Assembly (NCBI GenBank): GCA_036557885.1
Contig: DATBGS010000093.1
Coordinates: forward strand, 1 to 55,790
Source of the DNA: DATBGS01 sp036557885
GTDB taxonomy: Bacteria > Chloroflexota > Ktedonobacteria > Ktedonobacterales > DATBGS01
Direction: 5' to 3'
Length of the DNA stretch: 55,790 nucleotides
Shown here: positions 40,398-49,467 of the stretch, piece after piece
Layout of the letters: each line of letters begins with the position of its first letter
Numbering within the stretch: position 1 is the first letter of the stretch
Position numbers and translations under genes: made by a program
The notes under the pieces: model-generated
What the model was told of the DNA's origin: nothing
The model's database searches: none
What the model saw: only the letters and a program-made list of their open reading frames with translations

Positions 40398-42059
40398 CTA
40401 GCCCATCCACCACTGCCAGACGTTCCACGTCTCCGAAGGACCGCCTGGGGAAGGGCTGTAGTTGTGAACGTTGTTCCGCGAGATTGAAAGGGTGCCGAAG
40501 TTATACAGATACATCGCGGGGATGTCCGTCTGGATGATCTGCTGGATGTTTTTGAAAGCATCGAGGCGCTTGGCCTGATCAGGAGTGCCCTCTTCCGTTG
40601 CAATGGCTTGATCAAGGGCCGGGTTGCAGTAGTAGCCCACGTTGAAGCCATTGGGGTTGACACTGGGCTGCTGATTGCAGAGCCAGGCGGTTGGGTTGTC
40701 TGGGTCCAGGCTACCACCACTGGCATATTCACCGATGTCAAAGTCTCCAGATGGGAGCGTGCTGCCAAACCAGGTATCGGCGGGATAGTTCTTGATGGTA
40801 ACGTCAATGCCGATGTCTTTCAGGTTGGATTGGCCGATGGTCTGGCCTTGCTGGCGGCGGCCATTGTTTTGGGTGGTTCCCCAGCGCAGGGCCAGCTTCT
40901 GTCCGTTCTTTACCCGAATGCCATCCGAACCCACTGTCCAGCCATCATCATCGAGCAGCTTCTTTGCGCCGGCTACGTCGAATGGATAACAGGTGGCGGA
41001 GGCGTTATGGGCAAAGGTGCCGATGTCCTCGTCACAGGTTCGCTCAGCCTGCCCTTTGACCGCAACTTTGATGATGCTGTCAATATCTATCGCCATCGTG
41101 ATCGCTTTGCGCACTTGCAAATCGTTCAGGATGGGATTGTGCAGGTTGAAGACGAGTTCTTCGTAGCTTCCTGGGACGTTCACGACGGTATAGTTCGTGA
41201 GCGCTTTGTAGCTATCCAGCTTGGTGATGTCCAGGAAGTAGGAGGTATCAAGCTGACCACCCTGCAAGGCAGTAAGCACGGTGCTGGCATCCGGGACGAT
41301 CTTGAAGACGATAGAGTCAAGGTATGGCAGCCCTTGACCCGCCTGGAAGTAGTTGTCGTTTCTTACGACGGTAATATGGTCAGCCTTGACACGCTCTTTG
41401 ATCTTGAAAGGCCCACTCACAACCGAAGGCTGGAAGTTCTCGTCGGACTTGAGGACGGAAGCCGGGTCCATCGAGCTGAAGACGTGCTTGGGCATGGGGG
41501 CCAGCAGCGGATCTTCCAGTTGGGTGGTGAGCATCGGCGCGAACACATCCGTCGTGCTGAATTTGACGGTTGTGGGGTCAACTGCCGTCAAGGTGGTGTA
41601 GTCAATATGGTCCAGACCTGTGGTGTTGGTCTTGGCACCGTAGTCCTTGTTGTGCCAGAGTTGCAAGGTGAAGACTACATCATCAGCGGTGAGCGCCTGC
41701 CCATCAGACCATTTCAGGCCAGAGCGCAGCTTCAGTGTGTAGGTCTTGCCGTCTTGGGAGATGCCCCCGTTAGCAAGCGAAGGCACCTCTGTCAGCAGCC
41801 CTGCCTGCAACACGCCTTTGTTGTCGCCATAGACGAGCGGCGCCCAGATGGTGGCATCCACCAAATCGGCGTATGTCTCGATTGAGGCGTTAGGGAGCAG
41901 TGAATCCGGCTCCTCAAAAAGGCCATCGGTCAGTGTGCCGCCCTTCTTAGGCGTATTACTCGTACTGGTGGTGGGCGTTGGCCCGCAGGCCGCGAGAACC
42001 ATACCGAGCAACAAGCCTAAACTCATGCTCAATAAGAGAAGATACCGTTTTCGGTGCAT
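40398..42059 (-). CDS. Peptide-binding lipoprotein of ABC transporter
   Basis: A 553-residue family 5 extracellular solute-binding protein. It starts MHRKRYLLLLSMSLGLLLG with the lipobox VLAAC, behind a GAGGAGGGG ribosome site; the frame extends 16 codons further upstream without one. The mature protein shows GGTLTDGLFEEPDSLLPN, LRSGLKWSDGQALTADDVVFTLQLW (the family signature) and a C-terminal lobe with DIPAMYLYNFG. It should capture oligopeptides, dipeptides or related solutes and deliver them to the permeases and ATPases encoded downstream, making the importer complete. Confidence 0.95.
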   Translation of the reverse strand: MHRKRYLLLLSMSLGLLLGMVLAACGPTPTTSTSNTPKKGGTLTDGLFEEPDSLLPNASIETYADLVDATIWAPLVYGDNKGVLQAGLLTEVPSLANGGISQDGKTYTLKLRSGLKWSDGQALTADDVVFTLQLWHNKDYGAKTNTTGLDHIDYTTLTAVDPTTVKFSTTDVFAPMLTTQLEDPLLAPMPKHVFSSMDPASVLKSDENFQPSVVSGPFKIKERVKADHITVVRNDNYFQAGQGLPYLDSIVFKIVPDASTVLTALQGGQLDTSYFLDITKLDSYKALTNYTVVNVPGSYEELVFNLHNPILNDLQVRKAITMAIDIDSIIKVAVKGQAERTCDEDIGTFAHNASATCYPFDVAGAKKLLDDDGWTVGSDGIRVKNGQKLALRWGTTQNNGRRQQGQTIGQSNLKDIGIDVTIKNYPADTWFGSTLPSGDFDIGEYASGGSLDPDNPTAWLCNQQPSVNPNGFNVGYYCNPALDQAIATEEGTPDQAKRLDAFKNIQQIIQTDIPAMYLYNFGTLSISRNNVHNYSPSPGGPSETWNVWQWWMG

Positions 42060-42145
42060 TAGCCCCTCCTCAAAACAATAACTCGTGGTGATGTTCGCAG
42101 GTAGCACCTCAGCCGTACTACGTTATGCGATACTCTCGTACAATA

Positions 42146-43879
42146 CTACGCTGTGAAGTCTTTAAATCTCTCATCTGTTCTGAGCACAGAAGCGCTCATT
42201 TTTTGTTTTGGAAGAGACGCCTCCAGGGGAAGGCGGGATGTGGAGCGGGGAATGATCACCAATGAGTGATAACAGAGCCAGGCCAGCCAGCCGAGCAAGA
42301 GCAGCAACATAGGATACAGCCCCAACGGTTGGGGCAGCCCAAGCAAATCGTGGCCCAGGTTGAGTGGCGTGGGGCCATCGTGCGGGTCCACCTGTCCGGT
42401 GGTCAGGAGCGGGAACCACAGGCTGGTGAATGGATAGACCCCATAGTCGGAGAGCACACGAACGCCGCTGGCAAGATACAAAAAGGAGATGAAGACAGAG
42501 AACACAAACAGCGGCGTAAAGAGCCAGCGCAGGCGATCTGCGCAGAAGGCCAGCGGAAGACAGGCAAAAGGCAGCATAGGCACGAGAAAGCGTGGCCCTG
42601 GTACGGAATAGCCGCCCATCGGGAGAAAGTACGAGGCATTCCAGAGCAGGTAGACGAGACAGATGGCGCCACAGAGCATGGCTTCTGGGCGCCACGTTGG
42701 GGCATGCTTCCACCACCAGTAGAAACCCAGGGGCACCAGCACCAGGAACGGCGACCCAACGAGCAGGCCGCGCGGCGAAACGAGCAGGGTGACGATGGCA
42801 TCAAACTGGGGAAAGGTGACGCCGAAAAAGCCCTGGTGCTGTCCGGCAAATTCCTGTCCGGCCACAAACCCATAGCTCAGCGAGAAAGGGTTGCCAAAGG
42901 CAAACAGGTTATACGTCAGTAATGTGAGTCCTGCCGGGAGCATAGACCCCAGGAACAGGCACAGATTGCGTAGGCGCTGACCAGGGAAGACCCAGACAAC
43001 ATAGGCCGCCAGCAAGAGGGCGATAGACCCGGTAGGATATTCGCTGATGACGGCAATCCCCGCGATCAGCCCACCCACTATCAGATACGCGCGGCGGGCC
43101 TGTGCTACCTGGCGCGCGCGCCAGAGCAGGTAAAAGGCAACCAGCATCAGCGCTCCGCCCACTTGATGGCTGAGAAACGCAACGGAGAAGGGGTACGCCA
43201 GGGTGCCCAGCGCGTAGGCGCTGGTGATGAGCAATGGGAAGGCCGTCTTCGCGAGGCCGGGGCGCAGCCCGCGCACCATACGCATCATGAGCAGCGCGGC
43301 CAGCAGCGTGCAAGGCACGATAGTGATCACGCTCAGCACCGCAATGGCAACAGTCGGGTCAAGCGCGAGATGGAAAAGCATTGCCAGCCCGACCAACAGC
43401 AGGTAGGGCGGAACGGCAAAGAGCGAGAGGCCCAGCGAGCGCGGGGAGTAATAATGATTCCCGTAATAGCTCACATCTATGGTATTGCAGAAATAATGCG
43501 CATTGCCACAGGCTTGCTGCGCGGTGCTGGTGAACGCGGTAGGCATACACGTGGGAGAAGGAGCGGCGTTGGCAGCCGAGCAGGTGGCATCGGGCGTCAG
43601 CAGATAGGGGTCTATAATGGCGGTGCCATGCCCCAATGCCTCAACCATATCATAGCGGCTCAGCGTATTTGTGCTGGGAGTAAGCTGAAAGTAGGTGTAG
43701 CAGAGAAAAAGCAGACCAAGGAGCAGCCACTCTGTGCGCGAAAGCCGTATGTTCTTGCGTAGAAAGCTCCACCGCCATACGTTGCGCAGGCGCAACACTT
43801 CTGCCGGTTTTGTCAAAGCACTGGTCGAGGTCTGAGCTTCGCCAACAGGCGAGAGGGGTGTTGTATGGGCTGGCTTCAT
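42146..43879 (-). CDS. Polytopic membrane protein, GT-C glycosyltransferase-like
   Basis: A 577-residue protein with about ten to eleven hydrophobic segments. The first membrane helix (~50-68) is followed by an outside loop containing LSRYDMVEAL and a long cysteine-bearing loop (four to five Cys between ~98 and 132). The layout, with an acidic residue in the first outer loop, is like that of GT-C lipid-linked sugar transferases, but I cannot identify a catalytic motif with certainty. The C-terminus is hydrophilic. It follows the debranching enzyme gene in the same direction with 143 bases between. Its function is unknown, and a role in cell-surface glycosylation is possible. Confidence 0.75.
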   Translation of the reverse strand: MKPAHTTPLSPVGEAQTSTSALTKPAEVLRLRNVWRWSFLRKNIRLSRTEWLLLGLLFLCYTYFQLTPSTNTLSRYDMVEALGHGTAIIDPYLLTPDATCSAANAAPSPTCMPTAFTSTAQQACGNAHYFCNTIDVSYYGNHYYSPRSLGLSLFAVPPYLLLVGLAMLFHLALDPTVAIAVLSVITIVPCTLLAALLMMRMVRGLRPGLAKTAFPLLITSAYALGTLAYPFSVAFLSHQVGGALMLVAFYLLWRARQVAQARRAYLIVGGLIAGIAVISEYPTGSIALLLAAYVVWVFPGQRLRNLCLFLGSMLPAGLTLLTYNLFAFGNPFSLSYGFVAGQEFAGQHQGFFGVTFPQFDAIVTLLVSPRGLLVGSPFLVLVPLGFYWWWKHAPTWRPEAMLCGAICLVYLLWNASYFLPMGGYSVPGPRFLVPMLPFACLPLAFCADRLRWLFTPLFVFSVFISFLYLASGVRVLSDYGVYPFTSLWFPLLTTGQVDPHDGPTPLNLGHDLLGLPQPLGLYPMLLLLLGWLAWLCYHSLVIIPRSTSRLPLEASLPKQKMSASVLRTDERFKDFTA

Positions 43880-44022
43880 AGATGATGGGCTCTTCTCCTG
43901 TTGCTGTTGAGTATCAGTAGCTTTTGTAAATAGAGAGGGGTCTTACCAGATGTCCCCTTCTTTACTGTATCTGAGGACCGAGAAGCTGTCAAGCCAGACC
44001 TATTGGTTGAGATGCCTGGCGC

Positions 44023-46338
44023 TCATCCCCGGCGGGAACTGCGGCTGCGTGCTCGCCCTGCCGCAGATGCTGTGGTGGCGGGAGCAGGAATAATATGCAG
44101 GCAGCGGCACCAGAGACGCAGCACTTCAGCGACGCTCCATGCCTGGGCGATGCACCCGCGCGCGGTATGCGGCGCATCACCGTCAAAGATCTCGCTGACG
44201 GTACCCAGACCGTACTGGCTAAGATGGTCGTGGAAGGCTTCAAGCATGCCGCGACAGTGCTCCTCTTCGTGGCGCAAGGCCGTTTCATCTTGCGCGCCAT
44301 AGACGCGCAACCGGGCATCCAGATAGGGGCCGATTAGCCAGGCCCAGACGGTTCCCTGGTGATAGGCGCCATCGCGGGCATGGCGGTCCCCGGTGATGTG
44401 GCCGCGATAGTCCGGGTGGGACTGATCAAGCGTGCGCAATCCCAGCGGGGTGAGCAAATAACGGGTCACGGTTTCCAGCATGCGTTCCCAGTGGTTGGTT
44501 TCCAGGATGGGATAGGGAAGCGAGAGGGCAAAAAGCTGGTTAGGGCGCAGGCTGGAGTCATCCCCGCCAGGGCCGTCAAGCACGTCATAGAGGTGCGCGC
44601 CCGGCTCATACCAGAAGCGGCGATTAAAACTTTCGCGGCAATGCGCTGCTGCTTTGCCATAGGGCAGCGGGTCTTTGCCCTGCGAGACAGCCCATGCTTC
44701 CATCAAGCGCAGGGCGTTGTACCAGAGGGCGTTGATCTCCACTGGCTTGCCCATGCGTGGGGTGACGACCCACTCATCCACTTTGGCATCCATCCAGGTC
44801 AATTGCACCCCAGGTTCACCCGCAGTCAGCAGCCCATCGCGCTCATCTACGTGGATATTGAAGCGTGTGCCGCGCTGGTGCCAGGCCACGATTTCTTCCA
44901 GCGCGGGAAAGAGCCTGGCAAGCAGCGTGGAATCGCCGCTCACGCGCAAATACTGATCAAGCGCGTGAAAATACCAGAGCGTGGCATCGGCTGTGTTATA
45001 GTCCGCATCGGTCAGGTCTTCGCCGCTGTCGGGGAAACGATTGGGCAGCATCCCGCGATTGAGATAGCGGGCAAAGGTTTCCAGGAGGGCGCGCGCCTCC
45101 TCAAAACGCCCTGTTGCCAGGGTCAGCCCTGGCAGGCTGATCATGGTGTCGCGGCTCCAGTCGGTGAACCAGTGATAGCCCGCAATAATGGATGGATGGG
45201 TCTGCCTGGCTCCCTGGCGGCCAGCGCTGCTGGCGCGTGTGACCATGAATTGATCGGCGGCCAATCGCAATTGCTGCAAAAATGCCGCGTCGCGCTCCGA
45301 AATTCCTGAGTGCTGGCTTCTCTTGATTTCGCGCTGCCGGGCCAGCGCTCGCTGTTCTGCTTTCCCCAAAGCGGCTGAATGCGCAAGGGTACTCCAGCGT
45401 GGCTCAGCGGTGATGGCAAGCGTGAAGGTGTCCGCGCCTGTTTTGCTGTGTTCAGGGAGGCGCAGTTCCACCCGAAATGCGCCCGGCAGATAGTAATCCT
45501 CGGTGTCGGGAAGGCCACGCTCGCGTTCGATACGATGTAAAAAGCGCCAGTACCAGACGCCTATCGTCGTGAAAACGGGCGCGGTGTGGGCGCCCAGGCC
45601 AACAAGATGAAAGGGGCGCGCGCCCTCAAACGCGGTGATAGTGCAGCCTGCCAGGGGCGCCTGCCCGGTGCTCTGCCCACTGCCACTGCTCTGCCCATCG
45701 AGCGCTGGCTGCAAGGGCGCGACGGCAAAGTGCTGCTCTGCGCTGCCGTATTGCTGCCCATGATAGTCCCGATAGGCCGTGAACGGCAGCACGGTGAGTG
45801 TGATACTGCTGGAAGAAGCGCCAGACCTGGAAGCTGAAGAAGAGAGTGGCTGCTCTCCGCTTTGCGGTTGTGCTGCATGTTCTTCTCTTTCGAGAGAGAG
45901 GTGTTTGTGCCCGGCTGGTTCACGCAGCAGCCGATAGCGAACATAGGTCGTTTGCTGTCTGTGTTCCATCCAGATGCGTTTCTCCAGCATCAGGTGGTTT
46001 GGCCCGCCAATGCGGTAGAGGAAGACGGGGAGGCCGTCTTCCAGCGCGAAGGATTCCAGATGCACAAAGCCGCCGGGATGGATGGTGCCATCCTGGTATT
46101 CATTCGTACCCAGATAGAAGGTGCGTTGATCAAACTCGACCTCTTCACCCACTTTGGCAACCATGACGGTGCGGGCAACTGGAGGCCGCAGAGCAGCTAC
46201 AAGTAAGCCATGATAGCGCCGGGTATTGGCGCCGGATACTGTTCCAGAGGCATAGCTGCCCAGGCCGTTCGTGACCAGCCATTCGCGCTGGAGCACAGCA
46301 TCCAGATTCCGGCAGATTTCACGCGGTAACGTGATCAT
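44023..46338 (-). CDS. Glycogen debranching enzyme (amylo-alpha-1,6-glucosidase)
   Basis: A 771-residue glycogen debranching enzyme of the archaeal/bacterial GDE type. The N-terminal domain opens REWLVTNGLGSYASGTVSGANTRRYHGLLVAAL, the family hallmark. The C-terminal (alpha/alpha)6 glucosidase domain shows GYHWFTDWSRDTMISLPGL, LPNRFPDSGED, NTADATLWYFHAL and RDGAYHQGTVWAWLIGPYLDARLR. It hydrolyses alpha-1,6 branch points of glycogen or of limit dextrins. The open frame reaches 77 codons upstream, but the ATG at 46338 has GGGGGAG before it and matches the family start; the consensus promoter at 46400-46428 would lie inside the longer version. An insertion at ~245-330 is rich in Ser/Gly/Gln. Confidence 0.94.
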   Translation of the reverse strand: MITLPREICRNLDAVLQREWLVTNGLGSYASGTVSGANTRRYHGLLVAALRPPVARTVMVAKVGEEVEFDQRTFYLGTNEYQDGTIHPGGFVHLESFALEDGLPVFLYRIGGPNHLMLEKRIWMEHRQQTTYVRYRLLREPAGHKHLSLEREEHAAQPQSGEQPLSSSASRSGASSSSITLTVLPFTAYRDYHGQQYGSAEQHFAVAPLQPALDGQSSGSGQSTGQAPLAGCTITAFEGARPFHLVGLGAHTAPVFTTIGVWYWRFLHRIERERGLPDTEDYYLPGAFRVELRLPEHSKTGADTFTLAITAEPRWSTLAHSAALGKAEQRALARQREIKRSQHSGISERDAAFLQQLRLAADQFMVTRASSAGRQGARQTHPSIIAGYHWFTDWSRDTMISLPGLTLATGRFEEARALLETFARYLNRGMLPNRFPDSGEDLTDADYNTADATLWYFHALDQYLRVSGDSTLLARLFPALEEIVAWHQRGTRFNIHVDERDGLLTAGEPGVQLTWMDAKVDEWVVTPRMGKPVEINALWYNALRLMEAWAVSQGKDPLPYGKAAAHCRESFNRRFWYEPGAHLYDVLDGPGGDDSSLRPNQLFALSLPYPILETNHWERMLETVTRYLLTPLGLRTLDQSHPDYRGHITGDRHARDGAYHQGTVWAWLIGPYLDARLRVYGAQDETALRHEEEHCRGMLEAFHDHLSQYGLGTVSEIFDGDAPHTARGCIAQAWSVAEVLRLWCRCLHIIPAPATTASAAGRARSRSSRRG

Positions 46339-46399
46339 GGCTCTCCCCCTTTGCCTCGTCTCTCCCCATTGTGCGCGCTCGTTTACGCTGGTCGCGTGT

Positions 46400-46428
46400 A
46401 TTATAGAAACTTGCTTGTGTGCTGTCAA
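46400..46428 (-). promoter_or_regulatory. Consensus promoter of the debranching enzyme gene
   Basis: On the minus strand the -35 TTGACA (46423-46428), a 17-base spacer and the -10 TATAAT (46400-46405) match the sigma-70 consensus perfectly. The -35 lies in the left arm of the inverted repeat at 46421-46494. Confidence 0.9.
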
Positions 46429-46494
46429 GCAGCAGGTGACTCGGCTGGTGATGCTCGCTGGCCGTTCTCTAGAAGCCGCCTGCTGCTTGACAGC
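46421..46494. repeat. Inverted repeat carrying two divergent -35 boxes
   Basis: A 16-base perfect inverted repeat: 46421-46436 (GCTGTCAAGCAGCAGG) and 46479-46494 (CCTGCTGCTTGACAGC), separated by 42 bases. Each arm contains a TTGACA box pointing outward, so identical upstream sequences serve both divergent promoters. A dimeric or looping regulator could bind the CAGCAGG extensions and control both genes together. Confidence 0.8.
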
Positions 46495-46515
46495 GTGGAA
46501 CTGGCTCTTTATGCT
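46487..46515 (+). promoter_or_regulatory. Promoter of the TPR gene
   Basis: TTGACA (46487-46492), 17 bases, TATGCT (46510-46515), directed at the TPR gene that starts at 46634. It is the divergent partner of the debranching enzyme promoter. Confidence 0.8.
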
Positions 46516-46633
46516 CGGTTTTGGGCACTGCTGCATGGTTGGCTTGAGGAGACTTCCCCTCCAGCACACAAGCAGAAGAATCTGGTAGTGTAAGGAGAGA
46601 CATATTCTTGGCAGGCGAAAGGGACAAGTATCT

Positions 46634-48784
46634 ATGAGTCAGGAGAGAGATGCCGAGGCAACCATTGGCGCGGCCTCATCAGAAACTCCCGAACGCGCGC
46701 CTGATCTGGTGACGGGCGCGCTTTCTGTGAGTCAGGCAAGCGCTCGCCACGAGCAGCCGCCCGACCTGGGAGCGGTGGAACAGCCTGTTGCCCTGGATGA
46801 GGAGCACGGGAGCCTGGAGCAGCTTCAGGCGGCACTGGCGGCAGCGCCTGAACGCGAAGACCTCTGGCGGCGAATGGCAGCAGCGCAGATCAGCCAGGGG
46901 CGCTATGAGGAGGGGCTTGCGGCCTGCCAGCGCGTGCTGGCGGCACATCCTGCTGATGCCGAAAGCTGGAATCTGGCAAGCCTGGCCTGGAACGGGTTGA
47001 GCCGCTATGCAGAGGCGCAGGAGGCGGCTTCGCGGGCGCTGGCTTTGGATAAGAGGCTGCTGGCTGCCTGGAACAACTGGAGCCATGCCTTGCTGGGCCT
47101 GAAACGCTATGAGGAAGCGCTGGCTGCCAGTGAACAGGGATTGCGGCTGGAGCCAGAAAGCGCCACTCTGTGGGCCAATCGCGGCTGCGCGCTGCTAAAG
47201 CTGGGCCGGGCTGAAGAAGGGTTGGCGAGCTGCACGCACGCCATAAAGCTCAACTCCACCGACGCTATTCTCTGGCATAACCAGGCGTGGGCGTTGAGCG
47301 AACTCCAGCGCTATGAGGAGGCATTGGCTGCCTGTGGTCGCGGTTTGAGCTTGCAGCCCGACCACGTGCCCACCTGGATATGCCAGGGGTGGGCGCTGAT
47401 CAAGCTGCGCCGCTACGAGGAGGCGGGGACGGCCTATGAGCGGGCCAGCGCGCTGGCCCCGCATGATCTGGCTGCCTGGAATAATCTGGCCTGGGTCTTG
47501 AATAAGCTGCGCCGCTATGAGCAGGCGCTGGCGGCTTCTGAGCGGGCAATGGCGCTGGACCCGGCAAATGCGCTGGTCTGGAGCAATCGCGGTTGGGCGC
47601 TGAACGGCGTCTGGCGCTACGCCGAGGGGCTGGCAGCATGTGAGCAGGCGCTTGAATTGGATGGGACACTGGCGCTGGCCTGGAATAACAAAGGCTGGGC
47701 GCTCAATGGGTTACAGCGTTACGAAGAAGGGATCAGCGCCTGCGAACAGGCGATTGCGTTGTCGCCGACGCTGGCGAGCGCCTGGAGCAATAAAGCGCAG
47801 GCATTGAATGAACTGGCACGCTTTCCCGAAGGGTTGATAGTTGCGCATCGCGCGGTGGCCCTTGATCCATCGCTGCCGCACGCGCTGGATAACCTCGCCT
47901 GGGCACTGAATGCGCTTGAGCATCCCGCCGGTATGCTGGTGGCGTGCGAAGAGGCACGCGCACCAGCGCTCGTTCCGGGTCTGCCGACTGTGTGGTGTTC
48001 TGGCTTCTGGACACGCGCGGCAGTGCGGCGCTTTATTCAGGCTAGAAGCATGTGCGCGGCGGCGCTCAGCCAGAATTCCTCCGATGGGGCACTCTGGGCG
48101 CAATTGGGGTATGTGCTGGCAGCATTGCGGCTTGATCAGGAGGCGCTGCATGCCTGCGAGCGTGTCACCTCTGCCAACTCTGCCTCGCTTGTGGCCTGGA
48201 ATACCCGAAGCTGGGTGCTTCAGGCTGGCGGGCGCTTTACTGAGGCAGTAGCACTCAGCCGCCGGGCGCGCAGCCTCGCTCAAGGACAAACTATCTCCCT
48301 TTCTCGCCTGCTTGACGCGGCACTTTGGAGCAATGAGGGGACCGCGTTGGCTGCTGAGGGAGCGATTGCGGAGGCGGCGACAGCCATCGAGCAGGCGCTG
48401 GTATTTGGTCAAGATCAGGCGCCGCTGTTGTGCTTTTTGGCAGAACTTTTGCTCAAGCAAGATCAGAAGGAGGCAGCATTAGAAGCCAGCGAGCGCGCGC
48501 TGGAGCACAACCCCTATCTGGGTGAAGCCTGGGGCGTGCGGGCAGCCGCTCTGGTAGCCCTGGGGCAATACAGCGAGGCGCAAGGCGTGGCTGAGCGAGC
48601 GCTGGGACTCAATCCCTATCTGGCGAGCGCGTGTATCGCGCAGGCACGCGCATTGCTGGGTATGCAGCGCTATCGCCAGGCTGTTGCTGTGTGCGAGCGG
48701 GCCTTGCGCTTCCACAGCGAAAATGCTGAACTGCTCGAATGTCAGGCCGCCGCCCTACGTGGGGAGCATCAAACGCCAGATTGA
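46634..48784 (+). CDS. Large tetratricopeptide-repeat protein
   Basis: A 716-residue protein made almost wholly of about 17-18 TPR units of 34 residues after a ~60-residue acidic N-terminus. A typical unit reads AWNNKGWALNGLQRYEEGISA, with a conserved Trp in helix A (LAWNN, LAWVLN, ALVWSNRGWAL) and CEQAIALSP-type ends. The repeats are very similar to each other in the first half and diverge near 430-560. No signal peptide or membrane helix is present, so this should be a soluble scaffold forming a superhelix for protein binding. No enzymatic domain is attached. It shares a symmetric promoter region with the debranching enzyme gene. Confidence 0.92.
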   Translation: MSQERDAEATIGAASSETPERAPDLVTGALSVSQASARHEQPPDLGAVEQPVALDEEHGSLEQLQAALAAAPEREDLWRRMAAAQISQGRYEEGLAACQRVLAAHPADAESWNLASLAWNGLSRYAEAQEAASRALALDKRLLAAWNNWSHALLGLKRYEEALAASEQGLRLEPESATLWANRGCALLKLGRAEEGLASCTHAIKLNSTDAILWHNQAWALSELQRYEEALAACGRGLSLQPDHVPTWICQGWALIKLRRYEEAGTAYERASALAPHDLAAWNNLAWVLNKLRRYEQALAASERAMALDPANALVWSNRGWALNGVWRYAEGLAACEQALELDGTLALAWNNKGWALNGLQRYEEGISACEQAIALSPTLASAWSNKAQALNELARFPEGLIVAHRAVALDPSLPHALDNLAWALNALEHPAGMLVACEEARAPALVPGLPTVWCSGFWTRAAVRRFIQARSMCAAALSQNSSDGALWAQLGYVLAALRLDQEALHACERVTSANSASLVAWNTRSWVLQAGGRFTEAVALSRRARSLAQGQTISLSRLLDAALWSNEGTALAAEGAIAEAATAIEQALVFGQDQAPLLCFLAELLLKQDQKEAALEASERALEHNPYLGEAWGVRAAALVALGQYSEAQGVAERALGLNPYLASACIAQARALLGMQRYRQAVAVCERALRFHSENAELLECQAAALRGEHQTPD

Positions 48785-48831
48785 AGAGTTGAGCGCCTTG
48801 CGGAATTTGCAAAAAATGCTGCCATTTGGGA

Positions 48832-48860
48832 TTGCAAATCTATCAGAGATGCTCTACAAT
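48832..48860 (+). promoter_or_regulatory. Strong promoter in front of the PBP leader
   Basis: TTGCAA (48832-48837), 17 bases, TACAAT (48855-48860). The start point would be near 48867, some 600 bases ahead of the penicillin-binding protein gene. The transcript is therefore either a separate small RNA or a very long leader. Confidence 0.7.
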
Positions 48861-48866
48861 ACCGGT

Positions 48867-49034
48867 GAAGACCTTCCCTTGTTTACAGGTGCGAGGCGCC
48901 CGTCTCTGCAACGATGCAATCGGAAGGTTGGAGAGAAAAACAGATAGGTGCTCTCGTTTATGCAGAACTTGTTCCTGTTTCTTCCACGCAAGGCCATCTA
49001 CCGGGATAAGCCTTTTGGCTTATGACCCTGGCCG
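48867..49034 (+). ncRNA. Candidate structured RNA, family not recognised
   Basis: Directly behind the promoter the transcript can form ACCTTCC (48873-48879) with GGAAGGT, enclosing smaller hairpins (GGTGCGAGGCGCC, TGCAACGATGCA). It ends in an imperfect hairpin GGCCA...GGGATAAGCC-TTTT-GGCTTATGACCC...TGGCC (48992-49033). The size (about 168 nt) would fit a small RNA. I compared it by eye with SRP RNA, RNase P RNA and c-di-GMP riboswitches and found no match. No T-run follows, so the end is uncertain. Confidence 0.35.
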
Positions 49035-49467
49035 ATGCCCACCCACTGACGATCCGCTTCTGTCATGCGTGTAAGGCGCAGTAACAGGTGACTTGAAGAG
49101 GGCTGCTTCTCTCGCGTTCAACCAGTGTTCCCCCTTCCAGGCACCGTCTATCACCATCTCTACGTAATCCTGGCGATCACTTTCTGGCTAGACTCGTTTT
49201 AGCCAGCGCTGTCATCTCTACCAGTAGCTCATCAATACGTAATGGCGCTGTTTCGGCCTCTACTCTTAAGATCAGGAAAGCAGGTTTCGCCCGGCGGTCC
49301 TTTCTTCATATTTTCATATTGTTCAACCCTCAAAAGACCAGCGGGCGGGTAGGGTCTTTATCGGCAACGGTCAGATGCGCGGCAAGAGAGGCTGGCCGTT
49401 CTCTTCCAGGCGCGTCTATTCATTCCACGCCGCAAGCAGCAGGATTGCGGTAAAAGGATGGGCCACT

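Larger units (their letters stand above)
48785..49467. other. Long non-coding leader region before the PBP gene
   Basis: About 680 bases without a supported gene. It contains a strong promoter (48832-48860) and a stretch with several complementary segments (48867-49034), both listed separately. The remaining ~430 bases up to the PBP start show no recognised element. Confidence 0.5.

Noticed and set aside
40608..41885. A 425-codon open frame on the plus strand
   Set aside because: Antisense to the peptide-binding lipoprotein, whose motifs are beyond doubt; the frame has no recognisable domain.
44359..45309. A 316-codon open frame on the plus strand
   Set aside because: Antisense to the glycogen debranching enzyme; no supporting signal.
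46634..48784. Regularly spaced ~102-base DNA repeats that might be a CRISPR array
   Set aside because: The periodicity is that of 34-residue TPR units in one open frame; repeats are divergent and there are no unique spacers.
48867..49034. SRP RNA, RNase P RNA or c-di-GMP riboswitch
   Set aside because: None of the conserved cores (the GGAAGCAGC-type SRP loop, RNase P consensus blocks, or the GCAAAGCC-type c-di-GMP motif) could be found.
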